Below, one piece after another: positions 11,006 through 22,957 of a stretch of 64,000 nt of DNA. Positions within the stretch are counted from its first letter, which is position 1. Each line of letters starts with the position of its first letter. Where the stretch lies: assembly GCA_036346225.1 (NCBI GenBank), contig JARFIW010001346.1, positions 62,001 to 126,000 on the forward strand, written 5' to 3'. Origin of the DNA: Platerodrilus igneus. Its lineage: Eukaryota; Arthropoda; Insecta; Coleoptera; Lycidae. A program made the position numbers and the translations under genes. Below the pieces are notes generated by a model. That model ran no database searches, had not been told where the DNA came from, and saw nothing but the letters and a program-made list of their open reading frames with translations.

Positions 11006-11437
11006 GTTCACGTAGCCGTTTATGTAAAAATTGAATATATCAGAGAACTATATGCTATTAAAGCTCCTAAAATAATTTTTCGTTACCCTGATAAACATGG
11101 CGTCGCCGTAGATCAATGTAGCAAGCGTAAGACTACGGATTCCAAGGTCCTGGGTTCGAATCCCGACACGGCCGACTGCTTGAAAAATGACAGGTGAGAA
11201 TTTTCCACAAAATTACGCCCTCGTTCGGATGAGAGGTTAAATGGAGGTCTGGTGTGTGAGTGTTGTCACGCACGTTAAAGATCCCTACCTTGCCTGGAAC
11301 GGCAAGGGTTCGGCAAAATTCTAAATTTCCAGGCAACAAAAAACTCGCCTCCTGGCCAATGTAGTACCTACGGGTGGAGCATAGGAAATGTAAATGCACT
11401 GCCCTGATAAACATGACAAGCACCAATACAAATACAT
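11006..11437 (+). repeat. Second partial copy of the right end of repeat X, split by a SINE
   Basis: The segment 11,006-11,099, continued at 11,402-11,437, repeats 10,738-10,850: GCCGTTTATGT, AGAGAACTATATG and CCCTGATA followed by ACAAGCACCAATACAAATAC. The SINE at 11,100-11,401 interrupts it. Confidence 0.75.
11100..11401 (+). mobile_element. tRNA-derived SINE with 14-bp target-site duplication
   Basis: Flanked by the perfect direct repeat CCCTGATAAACATG at 11,086-11,099 and 11,402-11,415, so the inserted body is 302 bases. The head (about 11,100-11,172) is tRNA-like, with a perfect RNA polymerase III B box GGTTCGAATCC at about 11,152-11,162 and a weak A box. The body contains ACGTTAAAGATCCCTACCTT and ends GTAGTACCTACGGGTGGAGC then GGAAATGTAAATG. 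A related minus-strand copy lies at about 45,796-46,105. The intact duplication suggests a fairly recent insertion. Confidence 0.85.
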
Positions 11438-11459
11438 ATATATATATATAATATATATG

Positions 11460-11496
<37 letters not shown>
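11438..11496. repeat. (TA)n microsatellite
   Basis: TA-rich tract with a few interruptions, directly before LTR-like unit A. Confidence 0.9.
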
Positions 11497-11497
<1 letters not shown>

Positions 11498-11503
<6 letters not shown>

Positions 11504-13340
11504 GAATTCAAAAAGTTAAATTTGGGGTAAACAATACAATTTTGACCATCCTGTATAGAGAAAAGAACAAATTATTTACGAGCAAGATTTATTTAATTCA
11601 TTTAGGGAGAACGACATGTATTGACGTATTTTTATAATTAATAATGGTATGTTAGAAAGTACATAAAGAAAAACAGTTTTAAACAAAGTTCTTAAGAAGC
11701 GAGGGAAATGCACGATAGGTTATATACTACAGATAGAGACAGGTATAAAGGCGTTGATATTTAAAACGCACGTACTATATCCACGTGGAGTGAAGATGGG
11801 CTGTCAGCAATATCGATTTTTTATAACACAAGTGGGGTTCTGAACGTAACAGCAGACATGCATCAGACAGAGATAAAAATAGTTTAGGCGGGGTTTTATG
11901 ACGACAGAAAATTGTATCATTGGTTAAGAACGAACAGTTTTACAAACGTAGTCAAACGCGACAGGTGGGAGCAATTTCGGATACGTACGGCACGGATACG
12001 GAATAAATATCAAAAATTTTCAAAACGGTTGCATCAAAATTTGTAGAATTTTAATTTAAAAATAAGCTTTTCGCGTGAAGTGTGTTCGTGGGTAGCATTT
12101 TGAAATGATATAAATACTCTAGCTAGATTATTACGGTTTTCTTTGTCTTATCTTCGCTTTTATACTACTTTACTTCGATAGACCAACATTATAGTAGAGT
12201 TTTTGTTATGTGAATATTAGATATCGTAATAATACAGTAAATATTGTGCTAGCACGTATAAATTATTAGTAGTGGCCTTCTACTTATTAACGCGAAATAC
12301 GTGTAGTGTATATTAAATTACTAGAGGTCTGGCTACTACTATATGAAGCTAGAAAATCAATAAATAGAAGCATAATATACGTGGGGTAAGCATCTCAAAC
12401 AAGCAGAATTGTATGCTGTTATGGAATGGTACTTTAAAACGAGGCGCTTGCTTGCAAATTGGGTTATTATGTGTATTCGCTGAGTATCACAGCGCATGGT
12501 CATAAAAGCCAAGGTGTTCTGGTGATCGTCGTCGAACAGATGGAAGCCTGAAACAATCTCTAGGTAATTTATTTGAAATTTCTGTTGTCTGATAAACTTT
12601 TGTGGAATTTTGGTGATGTGTAATTGAATTTTTGGGGGTTGTTTATGGTTATATAAACTTATTGGAAAAGATACATGTAATAGACAATTTATTAGGGTTA
12701 TTTAAATATTGGAAAGGGGTGTATTTTAAAACTTACTAGATTTTATTCTGAATATAAATTGGATAATTTGGTATTAATTTATGCAAGGTATAAGACATAT
12801 ACTAAATAAACTGTGTTATTATGAGCTCACCACACTCTAGAGTACAGTCAATGTAGGGTAATATAAGGGGCCCATCTATTCATATTTTACTGAATTTGTT
12901 TGAACATAATTAGAACATCAAGGACTTTAAAACATATCACATTTAAGTTTGAAATTTGTGTATCAAACTGGTTTTTTTATACTTGTGAATAATTTGTCTG
13001 TAAATAGCGGTAAATAAAAGATTGTATGATTGTTGTATTACTTAGTGATTTTTTTTCTAATGGTGTGCGGGGGTGAAGGAAGAATGGGTGTATATTTAGG
13101 TATCCAAGGAGAGGCACAGCTGAGCTGGCCAGGGAAGCTGCTGAAGATTTTTGAAGCAGAAAATAATAAGGGTAAGCAATTTTTTTTAAAAGTTGTGCAT
13201 TTTTAAAAATTATTTAATGACAATGGCGAAGCAGTAAACCCTTAATCACCTACCACAGCAATCTTATGAAGGCCCAACGTTGGGGCTCGATGTTAAAGCT
13301 TTGTCCCAGCTTCGTCCAAGAATTTTCAGAACTTCCACAT

Positions 13341-13344
<4 letters not shown>
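11498..13344 (+). repeat. LTR-like unit A with primer-binding-like leader
   Basis: It begins TGTTGTGAATTC and closely resembles unit B (TGTTATGGATTT). Both share TCCACGTGGAGT, ATATCGATTTT, GGCGG(A/G)TTTTATGACG, TATAAATACTCTA and GGCACAGCTGAGCT. It ends with CACAGCA followed by GGCCCAACGTTGGGGCTCGA (13,271-13,290), which resembles an LTR edge plus tRNA-primer binding site. The leader is only about 50 bases long before a (TA)n tract. No gag or pol follows. The LTR reading is inference from structure and repeat layout. Confidence 0.6.
12109..12114 (+). promoter_or_regulatory. TATA box of LTR-like unit A
   Basis: TATAAATACTCTA, identical in unit B at 14,296. Confidence 0.5.

Positions 13345-13380
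<36 letters not shown>
13345..13380. repeat. (TA)n microsatellite between LTR-like units A and B
   Basis: Pure TA tract following CTTCCACATCA; unit B starts directly after it. Confidence 0.95.
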
Positions 13381-13384
<4 letters not shown>

Positions 13385-15539
13385 ATGGATTTAAAGGATT
13401 AAATGTGGGGTAAGCAATGCAATTTCAAGCACCCTGAATAGAGAAAGGAACAATTTATTTACGCGCAAAATTTATTTCAGTTTATTTAATTTAAACGAAC
13501 TAGTATTGATGTATTTTTATAATTAATAATTGAAAAGTAATAGGTTCATAAAGAAAACCAGTTTTAAAAACAAATAAAAATGCATAATTAATTTAATTTA
13601 TTTTAATTCAACGTGTAATAGCATTAAAAAACACAACGGGGTATAGAAAATTGATAATCCCAAGGCAAAAGGTTCTTGGTAACAGACAAACAGACGTCAG
13701 TTGTATCGAATACCGTAAAATATAAGCTCCTAGAATTGTTGTTTTAACGGTCAATAATCAAGAACACCTGCATGTTTGAAAAGGATACCTTCTTCGAATT
13801 TATTAACATAATAACGCGGGTATCAAAGAATATATTTCCAACCGTCAGTTGCTTCGAATAAACAAAATAACAAAGTTTCTTAAAGAGAGGAGGAGGTGCA
13901 CGATCAATAATATACTACAGATAAAGACGAATATAAAAGCATTAGCTTCAAAACGCATGTACTCAATCCACGTGGAGTCCTGCAACGCGGTCAGCTATAT
14001 CGATTTTATATAACTCAAAAGTGGGGTTGGAACGCGACATCTAATATGCATACGACAGGGATAAAAATATTACAGGCGGAGTTTTATGACGGTACAGAAC
14101 AGTATCATTGGTTCAAACGAGTAGTTTTACAACGGACAAACACGCGACAGGTGAAAGCGTCTTTTCGGATTATATAGCGGGTTTACGAAGTAAATTTCTG
14201 GGAGCTTTAAGTCAGTTAGATTAAAATTTGCAGAAGTATTATTTTAAATTAAGTATTTCCTGTAAAGAGTGGCCGAGAGGTGGCAGTTTGAATTGTATAA
14301 ATACTCTAAGAAAATTAATATTGCTCTCTTTGTATTTTCATCGCTTTAGACTACGTATAATAATCAACCGACGTTATGATAGTCTTGTGAGTATTGAAAA
14401 TATGTATAATTCCGTAACAATAGTATTAGCACTTATAACGTGGTAAGTTGAGACCTTGTAGTTATTAACGTGTGTAGTGTCGAGTGAATTAAATTAACCG
14501 AGATCCAACTAATACCATAACAAGCTAATAAATCAATAAACACAAGTATAATAAACGTGAATTTGGATGCTGGGATAGAATGGTAATTGGTAGCAACGAG
14601 CTCGGCGTATACTGAGGTTATCATCTTTCTGGAGGATCAGAGCGCATAATCACGAAGCCAAGGAGTTCTGGATGATCAGAGCGCATAGTCACAAAGCCAA
14701 GGGGTTCTGGAGGATAAAGCATCATTCAAGAAGATGGAGACTTGAGGCATTTTCCAGGTAACTCATTTGAATTTGCTGTTATTTGATAAACTGTTGGAAT
14801 TATTTGTGATGTGTAAATGAACGTTGGGAGTCATTTATGGTTATTTAACGTATCGGAAAAGATACGTGTACTTGACAATTATTAGGGTATTTTAAATATT
14901 GAAACAAAGGTGTATATAAAGCTTACTACATTTCATTATGAATTTAAATTAGATTGTTAAAGGGTACATGGGTTATTAATTTTGTAGTAATTTTATGCAA
15001 GGTGAAAGACATACATTGATAAACTGGGTTATTATGGGCTCACCATACTCCAGTGTGCAATAAATATAGAGTATTATGTGGGGCCCATTTACTCCTATTG
15101 TATTAAATGTGTTTGCTATTAAAATTTTAAAACAAAGACTTTACAAAAATAGCACTTATTGAGTTGTAACTAGAGTACCAAACTGTACATATCTGTGAAT
15201 AATTGTTTGTAAATTGCGGTAAATAAAGATTGTATGATTGTTGTATTTTTTTGTGATTTTATTGAATGATGTGTGAGTGGAAAGGAAGAATGATTGTAAA
15301 TTTAGGTATCCAAGAAGAGGCACAGCTGAGCTAGCCAAGGAAGCTGCTGACGATATTTTGAAGCAGAAATCAGGGTAAGAAATTTTTTTGTTGTGAACTT
15401 TTTATTTTTGAAAAGTATTTAATGACTCACTCTCGATTCTTAAACTTGAATCCGCGGATTCACAGCAATCTCATGACGGCCCAACGTTAGAATTGGTTCA
15501 AACGAGTAGAGTTCCAGAGACTAAGTCCCCGATCCACAG
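13381..15539 (+). repeat. LTR-like unit B with primer-binding-like leader
   Basis: The second module in the head-to-tail series, about 75-80 percent like unit A by eye. It contains a local duplication near 14,635-14,715 (AGTTCTGGATGATCAGAGCGC / GGGTTCTGGAGGAT type). The end shows TCACAGCA followed by GACGGCCCAACGTTAG (15,475-15,490). It is then cut at a (CA)n(TA)n tract. No internal retroelement gene is present. Confidence 0.6.
14296..14301 (+). promoter_or_regulatory. TATA box of LTR-like unit B
   Basis: TATAAATACTCTA, identical to unit A. Confidence 0.5.

Positions 15540-15597
<58 letters not shown>
15540..15597. repeat. (CA)n(TA)n compound microsatellite
   Basis: A CACACA run continuing into TATATA, between LTR-like units B and C. 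Confidence 0.95.
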
Positions 15598-15598
<1 letters not shown>

Positions 15599-17738
15599 CT
15601 CATATTTAGACCAGGGTAGAAAATTAAATAATCACATCAAATAATTTTAATCACCGTGTATAAGGAATTTCATTAAATAATACGCGTTATTAAAACCATG
15701 AAGCATAAATAAACTCGGTTGTTTCAGTAAAAATAAGAAATTTAAATTATTTATAAGACGCTTTATATCAAAAGAAGCAGTATTGAAAAGATCTGCGTGT
15801 AATGTAATTATTCCTAAACAAAGAGAAATTACGTGCAAAGTTTATATTAATTAACCCTATTTTAAGTAACCGGTAGTAAAACAAAGTGTACATATAATAA
15901 TTAATATTTAAGTTGTATTCGCTAAAAATGAAAAGGATAGAAATCAATTTTAATTGAGTTAATTAAACCGTTAATAACATATAATACCTATAGAAACTTG
16001 TAAAACCCAAGATTAAAATACCACGGAATAAGGCTCTGAGAATTAATAGTATGTTTAAACACCTGGGTTTATTTAAAAGCTCATTCGGCGTAAATTTTGC
16101 AGATAATTAATGTTTCAAAGAATCTTGGGAAAACGTCGCATAATAGTTACGAGAATTGCTAAAGCTGGGTATTTCACACTCCATGTGGACTAAAATAATC
16201 GATAATAAAGAATATCAATTTGCACCAATACGAACAGGTTAGAGAAGGAAAGAGAAAAAGCGTCAAGCAAAGACACATATTGTAAAGGCGGATTTAAGCA
16301 ACGTCACGGGGTCACAATTGGTTAAAATAGGATGCAAATATCAGAGGTAGAACAACAATTTCTGTACAAAATCAATTAGTTTTTCTCGGACATGCTTGCG
16401 TGCCGTGTGGAAATTTTCTGAGATTTGAATGGGGCGAGTGAAAATTCGTAAAATCGACGTGCGAGCAACAGACTGGGAACATAGAATGAGAAATTCTAGA
16501 AACTGGCCGTTTTAGAGACTCGACCGACAGACAGGCTTTTTGCTATATATACCGAGATGAAGATAAACAAGCTCTCTTAGACTTTTGACGATTCGATGCG
16601 TTAAAAGCTCGTACATACGCGACTTGATTGAAGATATTAAACCGTGCATTTTAGTTTGATTAAATAATTTAAAGTTTGCTAGTATATTTTAGTGATTCAA
16701 AATAGCTTGTTATTTACGTGCTAACATGAATGTACTTCAGTGCACTTAGATACAAGGTAATAAAATTTAGTTTCACTGTACCAATCAGCAAAATTTACAA
16801 CGACGAATGTATACACAAAAGTAGGCAGTTTTGGCGTATATATAGGTGACAGAAGCATGAATTTCTTTGCTATTTTTCGGGGGTGTTAATAATTAAATGG
16901 TTCAAATACGTGTCTGGATCCATGAAACAAGGGTCAGATAAACACAGATGAGTTCCGGAAAGGCCCAGAAACGACTTTGAATGGATGATGATGGAGAAAA
17001 TTTTAAAAAGCGTAGAGAATCAGAAGCCGTAAATATAATCCTGTTGAATGGTGTGATTAACTAAAGAAACGATACTTTGAAGTTACGAGGACAGTAACCT
17101 TCAGGTAAATTATACTATTTTGTTTGACATTTTGTGTGTATTGAATGACTTTATAATTGATTTACTTTAAATGGACATTAGTGAAATTGTTCTAACCATA
17201 AAAGTTTAATTTTAAGATGAAATTTGCTTGTTTAAGTAAAAAGGGGTATTTTGTTTTGATGTTCGGGAATATGATGAAAATGTGGGTATGTCTTTGAGCT
17301 CAATTAGACGATCCTGGTTAATTAACGTAAAGGGGTGGTAGATGCTCCCTTTATACTCAGACTCCGGTCTGCTTATATTGTTATATTAATTACTAGGCAT
17401 CCAACAAGGACTTTAATTCTGGATGCACATTAAAATGATAATAAAATTAATCTTGAAATTTTTTTGAAAACTGAATTTTATGCTGAAATTTAATTTGAAA
17501 ATTTAATGTATTCTGAATATTGATGTAAATAGAGTTAACGTTGATGTTTGTGGTAGGAATGTGTTGTTTAATTTTATGAATGAGGAGGTTTATAAAATTA
17601 GGTGAGCGGCCGAGGCGAAAAGCGTAGTTCACGGATTTTGGAGGTTTCACAGCATTCTTGACGCCCAAACTGTGGGGCTCGAATGTTTTGTTTTTTTTGA
17701 AAGGGCGAGTACCTGCAGATATGAGAGGGATCACAGCA
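15598..17738 (+). repeat. LTR-like unit C with primer-binding-like leader
   Basis: The closest relative is unit D (5035-6955). They share AATAATTAATATTTAA, TCGGGGGTG, GATCCA(T/C)GAAACAAG-like and CTTCAGGTAAATTATA stretches. The end shows CACAGCATTCTTGACGCCCA then TGTGGGGCTCGAA (17,649-17,683), the clearest primer-binding-like end of the four units. It is cut at (TA)n after GATCACAGCATTC. A broad similarity of organisation to units A and B (ATTGGTTAAAA and CCACGTGGA-like blocks) suggests one superfamily with two subfamilies. Confidence 0.6.
16544..16551 (+). promoter_or_regulatory. TATA box of LTR-like unit C
   Basis: TATATATA followed about 25 bases later by GCTCTCTTAGA, the same arrangement as in unit D. 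Confidence 0.5.
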
Positions 17739-17743
17739 TTCTA

Positions 17744-17780
<37 letters not shown>
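17739..17780. repeat. (TA)n microsatellite
   Basis: TA tract between LTR-like unit C and the fold-back hairpin. Confidence 0.95.
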
Positions 17781-17782
<2 letters not shown>

Positions 17783-18743
17783 CGACGTTGATTTAGTATT
17801 CGTGGGATGTCGTTCGTAGCAAAATAACTATATGAAATAATCATTTATTAAATCTACGTTTCGACTTATATAAAGTCTTTATCAAGATTAAAATTTAAAT
17901 TAGATGGAAACACAGTCATTAACCATAAAATTACTTGATGTTAATACATGTACTGATTTAACATAAAGGAGGATCCCAAATAATAGAAACATTTAATGTA
18001 AAAATTAAAGATAAAATTAAGACTACAAACAGCATACAATACGGACAAACACAGACTAAGAACTAACGTCTAACAATTAAAGAAACTCCAACAGCAAAGT
18101 GGGTTTGTGCTACAGCAGAGTTGATAAATTCGCCAGGTGATAGATAACAAACAAAACTTAATATCCAACTATTACAAAGACATAAATTTAGACCCATTTC
18201 ATAATAAAATCTAAAACACACTATTAGATCACTTATATCTATTGAAACTAAGTGATCTAATAGTGTGTCTTAGATTTTATTATGAAATGGGTCTTTAAAT
18301 TTATGTCTTTGTAATAGTTGGATATTAAGTTTTTGTTTGTTATCTATCACCTGGCGAATTTATCAACTCTGCTGTAGAACAAACCCACTTTGCTGTTGGA
18401 GTTTCTTTAATTGTTAGACGTTAGTTCTTAGTATGTGTTTGTCCGTATTGTATGCTGTTTGTAGTCTTAATTTTATCTTTACATTTTATTTTTACATTAA
18501 ATGTTATTACTATTTATTTGGGATCCTCCTTTATGTTAAATCAGTACATGTATTAACATCAAATTGTGTAAGTTTTAATTTTAATTAGGTTAATGACTGT
18601 GTTTCCACTCATAATTTTTAAATTTTAGATCTTGATAAAGACTTTATATAAGTCGAAACGTAGATTTCACAATAAATGATTATTTCATAATAGTTATTTT
18701 TTGCTACGAACGACAATCCCACGAAATACTAACATCAACGTCG
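17783..18743. mobile_element. ~960-bp fold-back hairpin element with hammerhead-like motif
   Basis: The left arm 17,783-18,235 and right arm 18,249-18,743 are inverted copies, separated by a 13-base loop. The right arm has a few short insertions. Both arms start with CGACGTTGAT read inward. Each arm carries TTGATAAAGACTT-loop-AAGTCGAAACG (right arm about 18,634-18,662). From the literature on Penelope-like elements this resembles a hammerhead ribozyme core (CUGANGA, stem II, GAAA), but here it has TTGATAA, so catalysis is doubtful. No protein is encoded. It may be two terminal repeats of a Penelope-like or non-autonomous element joined head to head. Confidence 0.7.
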
Positions 18744-18771
18744 CTAATTAACACGTTCGTTATATAAAGAT

Positions 18772-18776
<5 letters not shown>

Positions 18777-18842
<66 letters not shown>
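18777..18842. repeat. (TA)n microsatellite
   Basis: TA tract with two TGTA interruptions. Confidence 0.95.
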
Positions 18843-18849
<7 letters not shown>

Positions 18850-19355
18850 CACAGAGCGTTTTCACAAATACGTTTCTATAAATGTCTATATAGTATTCCT
18901 TTTTCTTAAATTTTCTTGATTTTACCTTGACAAATGTTGTATGGCCTCTCGATAAAACTGTAATCACATTGAAGATCATTTTCAATACTTTCACCAATAT
19001 TGGTTCATTCTAAACCCCTCGTAAATCTTTAGCTACCCAAGTCAATGTATTTTTTCAACAAACTAGTATAAAGTTAACTAAACCTTCAACGAGTGAATCT
19101 ATATGCATACTTGTATGCTAATGTAAAATTTGTCTTCACTATATTAAATGTGCCATTTTGCAGTAGGAATCTGTCATCGATGTTGATAATTTTAATATAT
19201 AACTATTATTTATCGTTGTAAACTGAAAAGAAAGAATTCAATTAAGGAAAACCGAATTTAATCCTTGAACACCCACATCAATGTAATTTAAAGTTATATG
19301 TCTTTCGTTTCAAAATAGGCTATTTTTCTTTTATAGCCAGGACGCAGCATAATAG
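18843..19355. other. No recognised feature
   Basis: AT-rich sequence between the hairpin's flanking microsatellite and the left target-site duplication of the 10-kb transposon. Nothing could be supported. Confidence 0.5.
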
Positions 19356-19364
19356 GAAATAGTC
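19356..19364. repeat. Left 9-bp target-site duplication of the 10-kb transposon
   Basis: GAAATAGTC, identical to 29,494-29,502. Nine bases is the usual duplication length of Mutator-like (MULE) elements. Confidence 0.85.
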
Positions 19365-22338
19365 ATGTGTATGATCTTAGCAACGAACTCTCTCAGCAAC
19401 GAATTCCGGCGCGTAAAACTGAACCCTACTTACAATAATACATGCAAAAGTGAGTTGGAAACAATAGTAATTTTCGATTTTATTTAATTTTAAGAAAAGT
19501 ATAGGGGACCATAGCTTGATATTTACGGGGGTTGTTTGCTACAGTATTCCCCACAATAAAGTGATAAACTGGAGATGCTAAAGCAGTGAAAACCGTTATA
19601 AAATTACTATAAAGCAGCTCCAACACCACCACCTTGTGCGTTCTTGTTGTATTTATAATAATTGAAAAAAACACGGAGAACTATATTGAACGGTAATTAC
19701 GAAAATAGCTGACTAATACCATATCTACCTAAATAAAGAAAAATTTGAACAACTTAACAGTACTATAACACATAAAGAGTAAGCTCAATGGAAGCTAAAA
19801 TTTCGACAACAACGTGGAGTTCCCGTGTTTTCTATGTAACAGCAAATGTAAAGGGGACCATTGTTTGCCATTAATAGGAATTGATTATTGGGGCCTAGTG
19901 CATACACAAACTAAAAATTGAAAAATGCACGGCAATATTACCAGTTTAAAATACTCGTAAACGCTTCTCCAAATAGCAGGTAGTTTACGTACACTTTGAA
20001 ATTCGATTTTTCAAAAAGTATAGGGGACCATTGTTTGCCATTGATGGGAATTGATTATTAGGGCCTAGTGCACACACAAACCAAAAATTGGAAAATGCAC
20101 GGCAATATTACCCGTTTAAAATACTCGTAAACGCTTCTCCAAATAGCAGGTAGTTTACGTATTCTTTGAAATTCGATTTTTCAAAAAGTATAGGGGACCA
20201 TTGCTTACCATTGATGGGAATTGATTATTAGGGCCTAGTGCACACACAAACCAAAAATTGAAAAATGCACGGCAATATTACCCGTTTAAAATACTAATTT
20301 ATAAACGCTTCTCCAAATACCAGGTGGTTTACGTACACTTCGAAATTCGATTTTTCAAAAAGTATAGGGGACCATTGTTTGCTATTGATGGGAATTGATT
20401 ATTAGGACCTAGTGCACACACAAACCAAAAATTGACAAATGCACGGCAATATTACCCGTTTAAAATACTTATTTATAAACGCTTCTCCAAATGCAGGTAG
20501 TTTACGTACACTTTGAAATTCGATTTTTCAAAAAGTATAGGGGACCATTGCTTACCATTGATGGGAATTGATTATTAGGGCCTAGTGCACACACAAACCA
20601 AAAATTGAAAAATGCACGGCAATATTACCCGTTTAAAATACTTATTTATAAACGCTTCTACAAATACCAGGTGGTTTACGTACACTTCGAAATTCGATTT
20701 TTCAAAAGTATAGGGGACCATTGTTTGCCATTGATGGGAATTGATTATTAGGGCCTAGTGCACACACAAACCAAAAATTGAAAAATGCACGGCAATATTA
20801 CCCGTTTAAAATACTCGTAAACGCTTCTCCAAATAGCAGGTAGTTTACGTATTCTTTGAAATTCGATTTTTCAAAAAATATAGGGGACCATTGCTTACCA
20901 TTGATGGGAATTGATTATTAGGCCTAGTGCACACACAACCAAAATTGAAAAATGCACGGCAATATTACCCGTTTAAAATACTAATTTATAAACGCTTCTC
21001 CAAATACCAGGTGGTTTACGTACACTTCGAAATTCGATTTTTCAAAAAGTATAAAGGACCATTGTTTGCCATTGATGGGAATTGATTATTAGGGCCTAGT
21101 GCACACACAAACCAAAAATTGGAAAATGCACGGCAATATTACCCGTTTAAAATACTCGTAAACGCTTCTCCAAATAGCAGGTAGTTTACGTATTCTTTGA
21201 AATTCGATTTTTCAAAAAGTATAGGGGACCATTGCTTACCATTGATGGGAATTGATTATTAGGGCCTAGTGCACACACAAACCAAAAATTGAAAAATGCA
21301 CGGCAATATTACCCGTTTAAAATACTAATTTATAAACGCTTCTCCAAATACCAGGTGGTTTACGTACACTTCGAAATTCGATTTTTCAAAAAGTATAGGG
21401 GACCATTGTTTGCCATTGATGGGAATTAATTATTAGGGCCTAGTGCACACACAAACCAAAAATTGGAAAATGCACGGCAATATTACCCGTTTAAAATACT
21501 CGTAAACGCTTCTCCAAATAGCAGGTAGTTTACGTACACTTTGAAATTCGATTTTTCAAAAAGTATAGGGGACCATTATTTGCCATTGCTGGGAATTGAT
21601 TACTAGGGCCTAGTGCACACACAAACCAAAAATTGAAAAATGCACGGCAATATTACCCGTTTAAAATACTAATTTATAAACGCTTCTCCAAATACCAGGT
21701 GGTTTACGTACACTTCGAAATTCAATTTTTCAAAAAGTATAGGGGACCATTGTTTGCCATTGATGGGAATTGATTATTAGGACCTAGTGCACACACAAAC
21801 CAAAAATTGACAAATGCACGGCAATATTACCCGTTTAAAATACTTATTTATAAACGCTTCTCCAAATGCAGGTAGTTTACGTACACTTTGAAATTCGATT
21901 TTTCAAAAAGTATAGGGGACCATTGCTTACCATTGATGGGAATTGATTATTAGGGCCTAGTGCACACACAAACCAAAAATTGAAAAATGCACGGCAATAT
22001 TACCCGTTTAAAATACTTATTTATAAACGCTTCTACAAATACCAAGTGGTTTACGTACACTTCGAAATTCGATTTTTCAAAAAGTATAGGGGACCATTGT
22101 TTGCCATTGATGGGAATTGATTATTAGGACCTAGTGCACACACAAACCAAAAATTGACAAATGCACGGCAATATTACTCGTTTAAAATACTTATTTATAA
22201 ACGCTTCTCCAAATAGCAGGCAGTTTACGTACATTTTGAAATTCGATTTTTCAAAAAGTATAGGGGACCATTGCTTACCATTGATGGGAATTGATTATTA
22301 GGGCCTAGTGCACACACAAACCAAAAATTGAAAAATTT
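19365..22338 (+). repeat. Left terminal inverted repeat
   Basis: The reverse complement appears at about 26,693-29,493. The outer part, 19,365-19,850, is matched almost base for base by 29,005-29,493, including CAACGAATTCCGGCGCG and the stretch AACAACGTGGAGTTCCCGTG. The inner part is the monomer array. The inner edge lies where CCAAAAATTGAAAAA stops matching, near 22,338. Confidence 0.85.
19851..22338 (+). repeat. Tandem array of ~172-bp monomers (about 14-15 copies), left TIR
   Basis: GGGGACCATT recurs every 170-174 bases. Two monomer types alternate over much of the array. One has CTCGTAAACGC with AGCAGGTAGTTTACG; the other has an extra AATTTATAAACGC with CCAGGTGGTTTACG. This gives a dimeric higher-order period of about 345 bases. 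Monomers are roughly 93-98 percent alike by eye. Confidence 0.9.
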
Positions 22339-22957
22339 ATAATGATAATTTCAATGCTTATATGGGTCGTTTACTGAAGCTATAGATTATCATCAGTGGT
22401 CAAAGTAGGAAAAAAGTCGTATAGTAAAGTTTATTAAATATTTTTCTAAGTAAATTTCAAACCATATAACATGTATAGTGTAAAGTCGGATATTGCAAGT
22501 AGGAGAAGGTTCCAGAATAGTAGTAAGCACGCATAAAATTAATCAAGGGGCGAAAGCATGATACAAAGCTCGTATATGTAAACAAAATAAGGCACCTGAC
22601 CCTTACCATACCGTTAAGGACTTGTGATTATAAGAGATTAGTCAGTACACGGATATATATTACTGTGTTGCTACGGTCTAAGTTTATTACCTATTAAATC
22701 GTAGGACGCAACGGTACAAAATTTTAAAGGACTATTCACTTACTGTTGTAGTTCTTACCACGTAAAGCTCCCTATAAAATAAACTTGGGTATGCAATGAT
22801 TTGCATCTATTGCTTTGGAGAAAGTTAGTGTACATTTTTGAAAATAAAAACAAAAGGGGTATATCATACACCTGTATACCCCTCCCCCACTTCAACCACT
22901 GTAGGGTATTATCATTTTCTCTTAAAATCCATTGACCATTGTGACAACTTCATGTGG
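22339..22957 (-). other. Region downstream of the transposon gene, putative 3' UTR
   Basis: Minus-strand sequence between the Ulp1-PHD stop and the left TIR. An AATAAA signal read on the minus strand lies at 22,683-22,688 (TTTATT on plus). No other gene was seen. Confidence 0.4.

Noticed and set aside
10683..11197. Open frames rich in His-Thr or Cys-Val
   Set aside because: They are translations of the (AC)n/(ACGC)n microsatellite on both strands and in several frames, and have no non-repeat domain.
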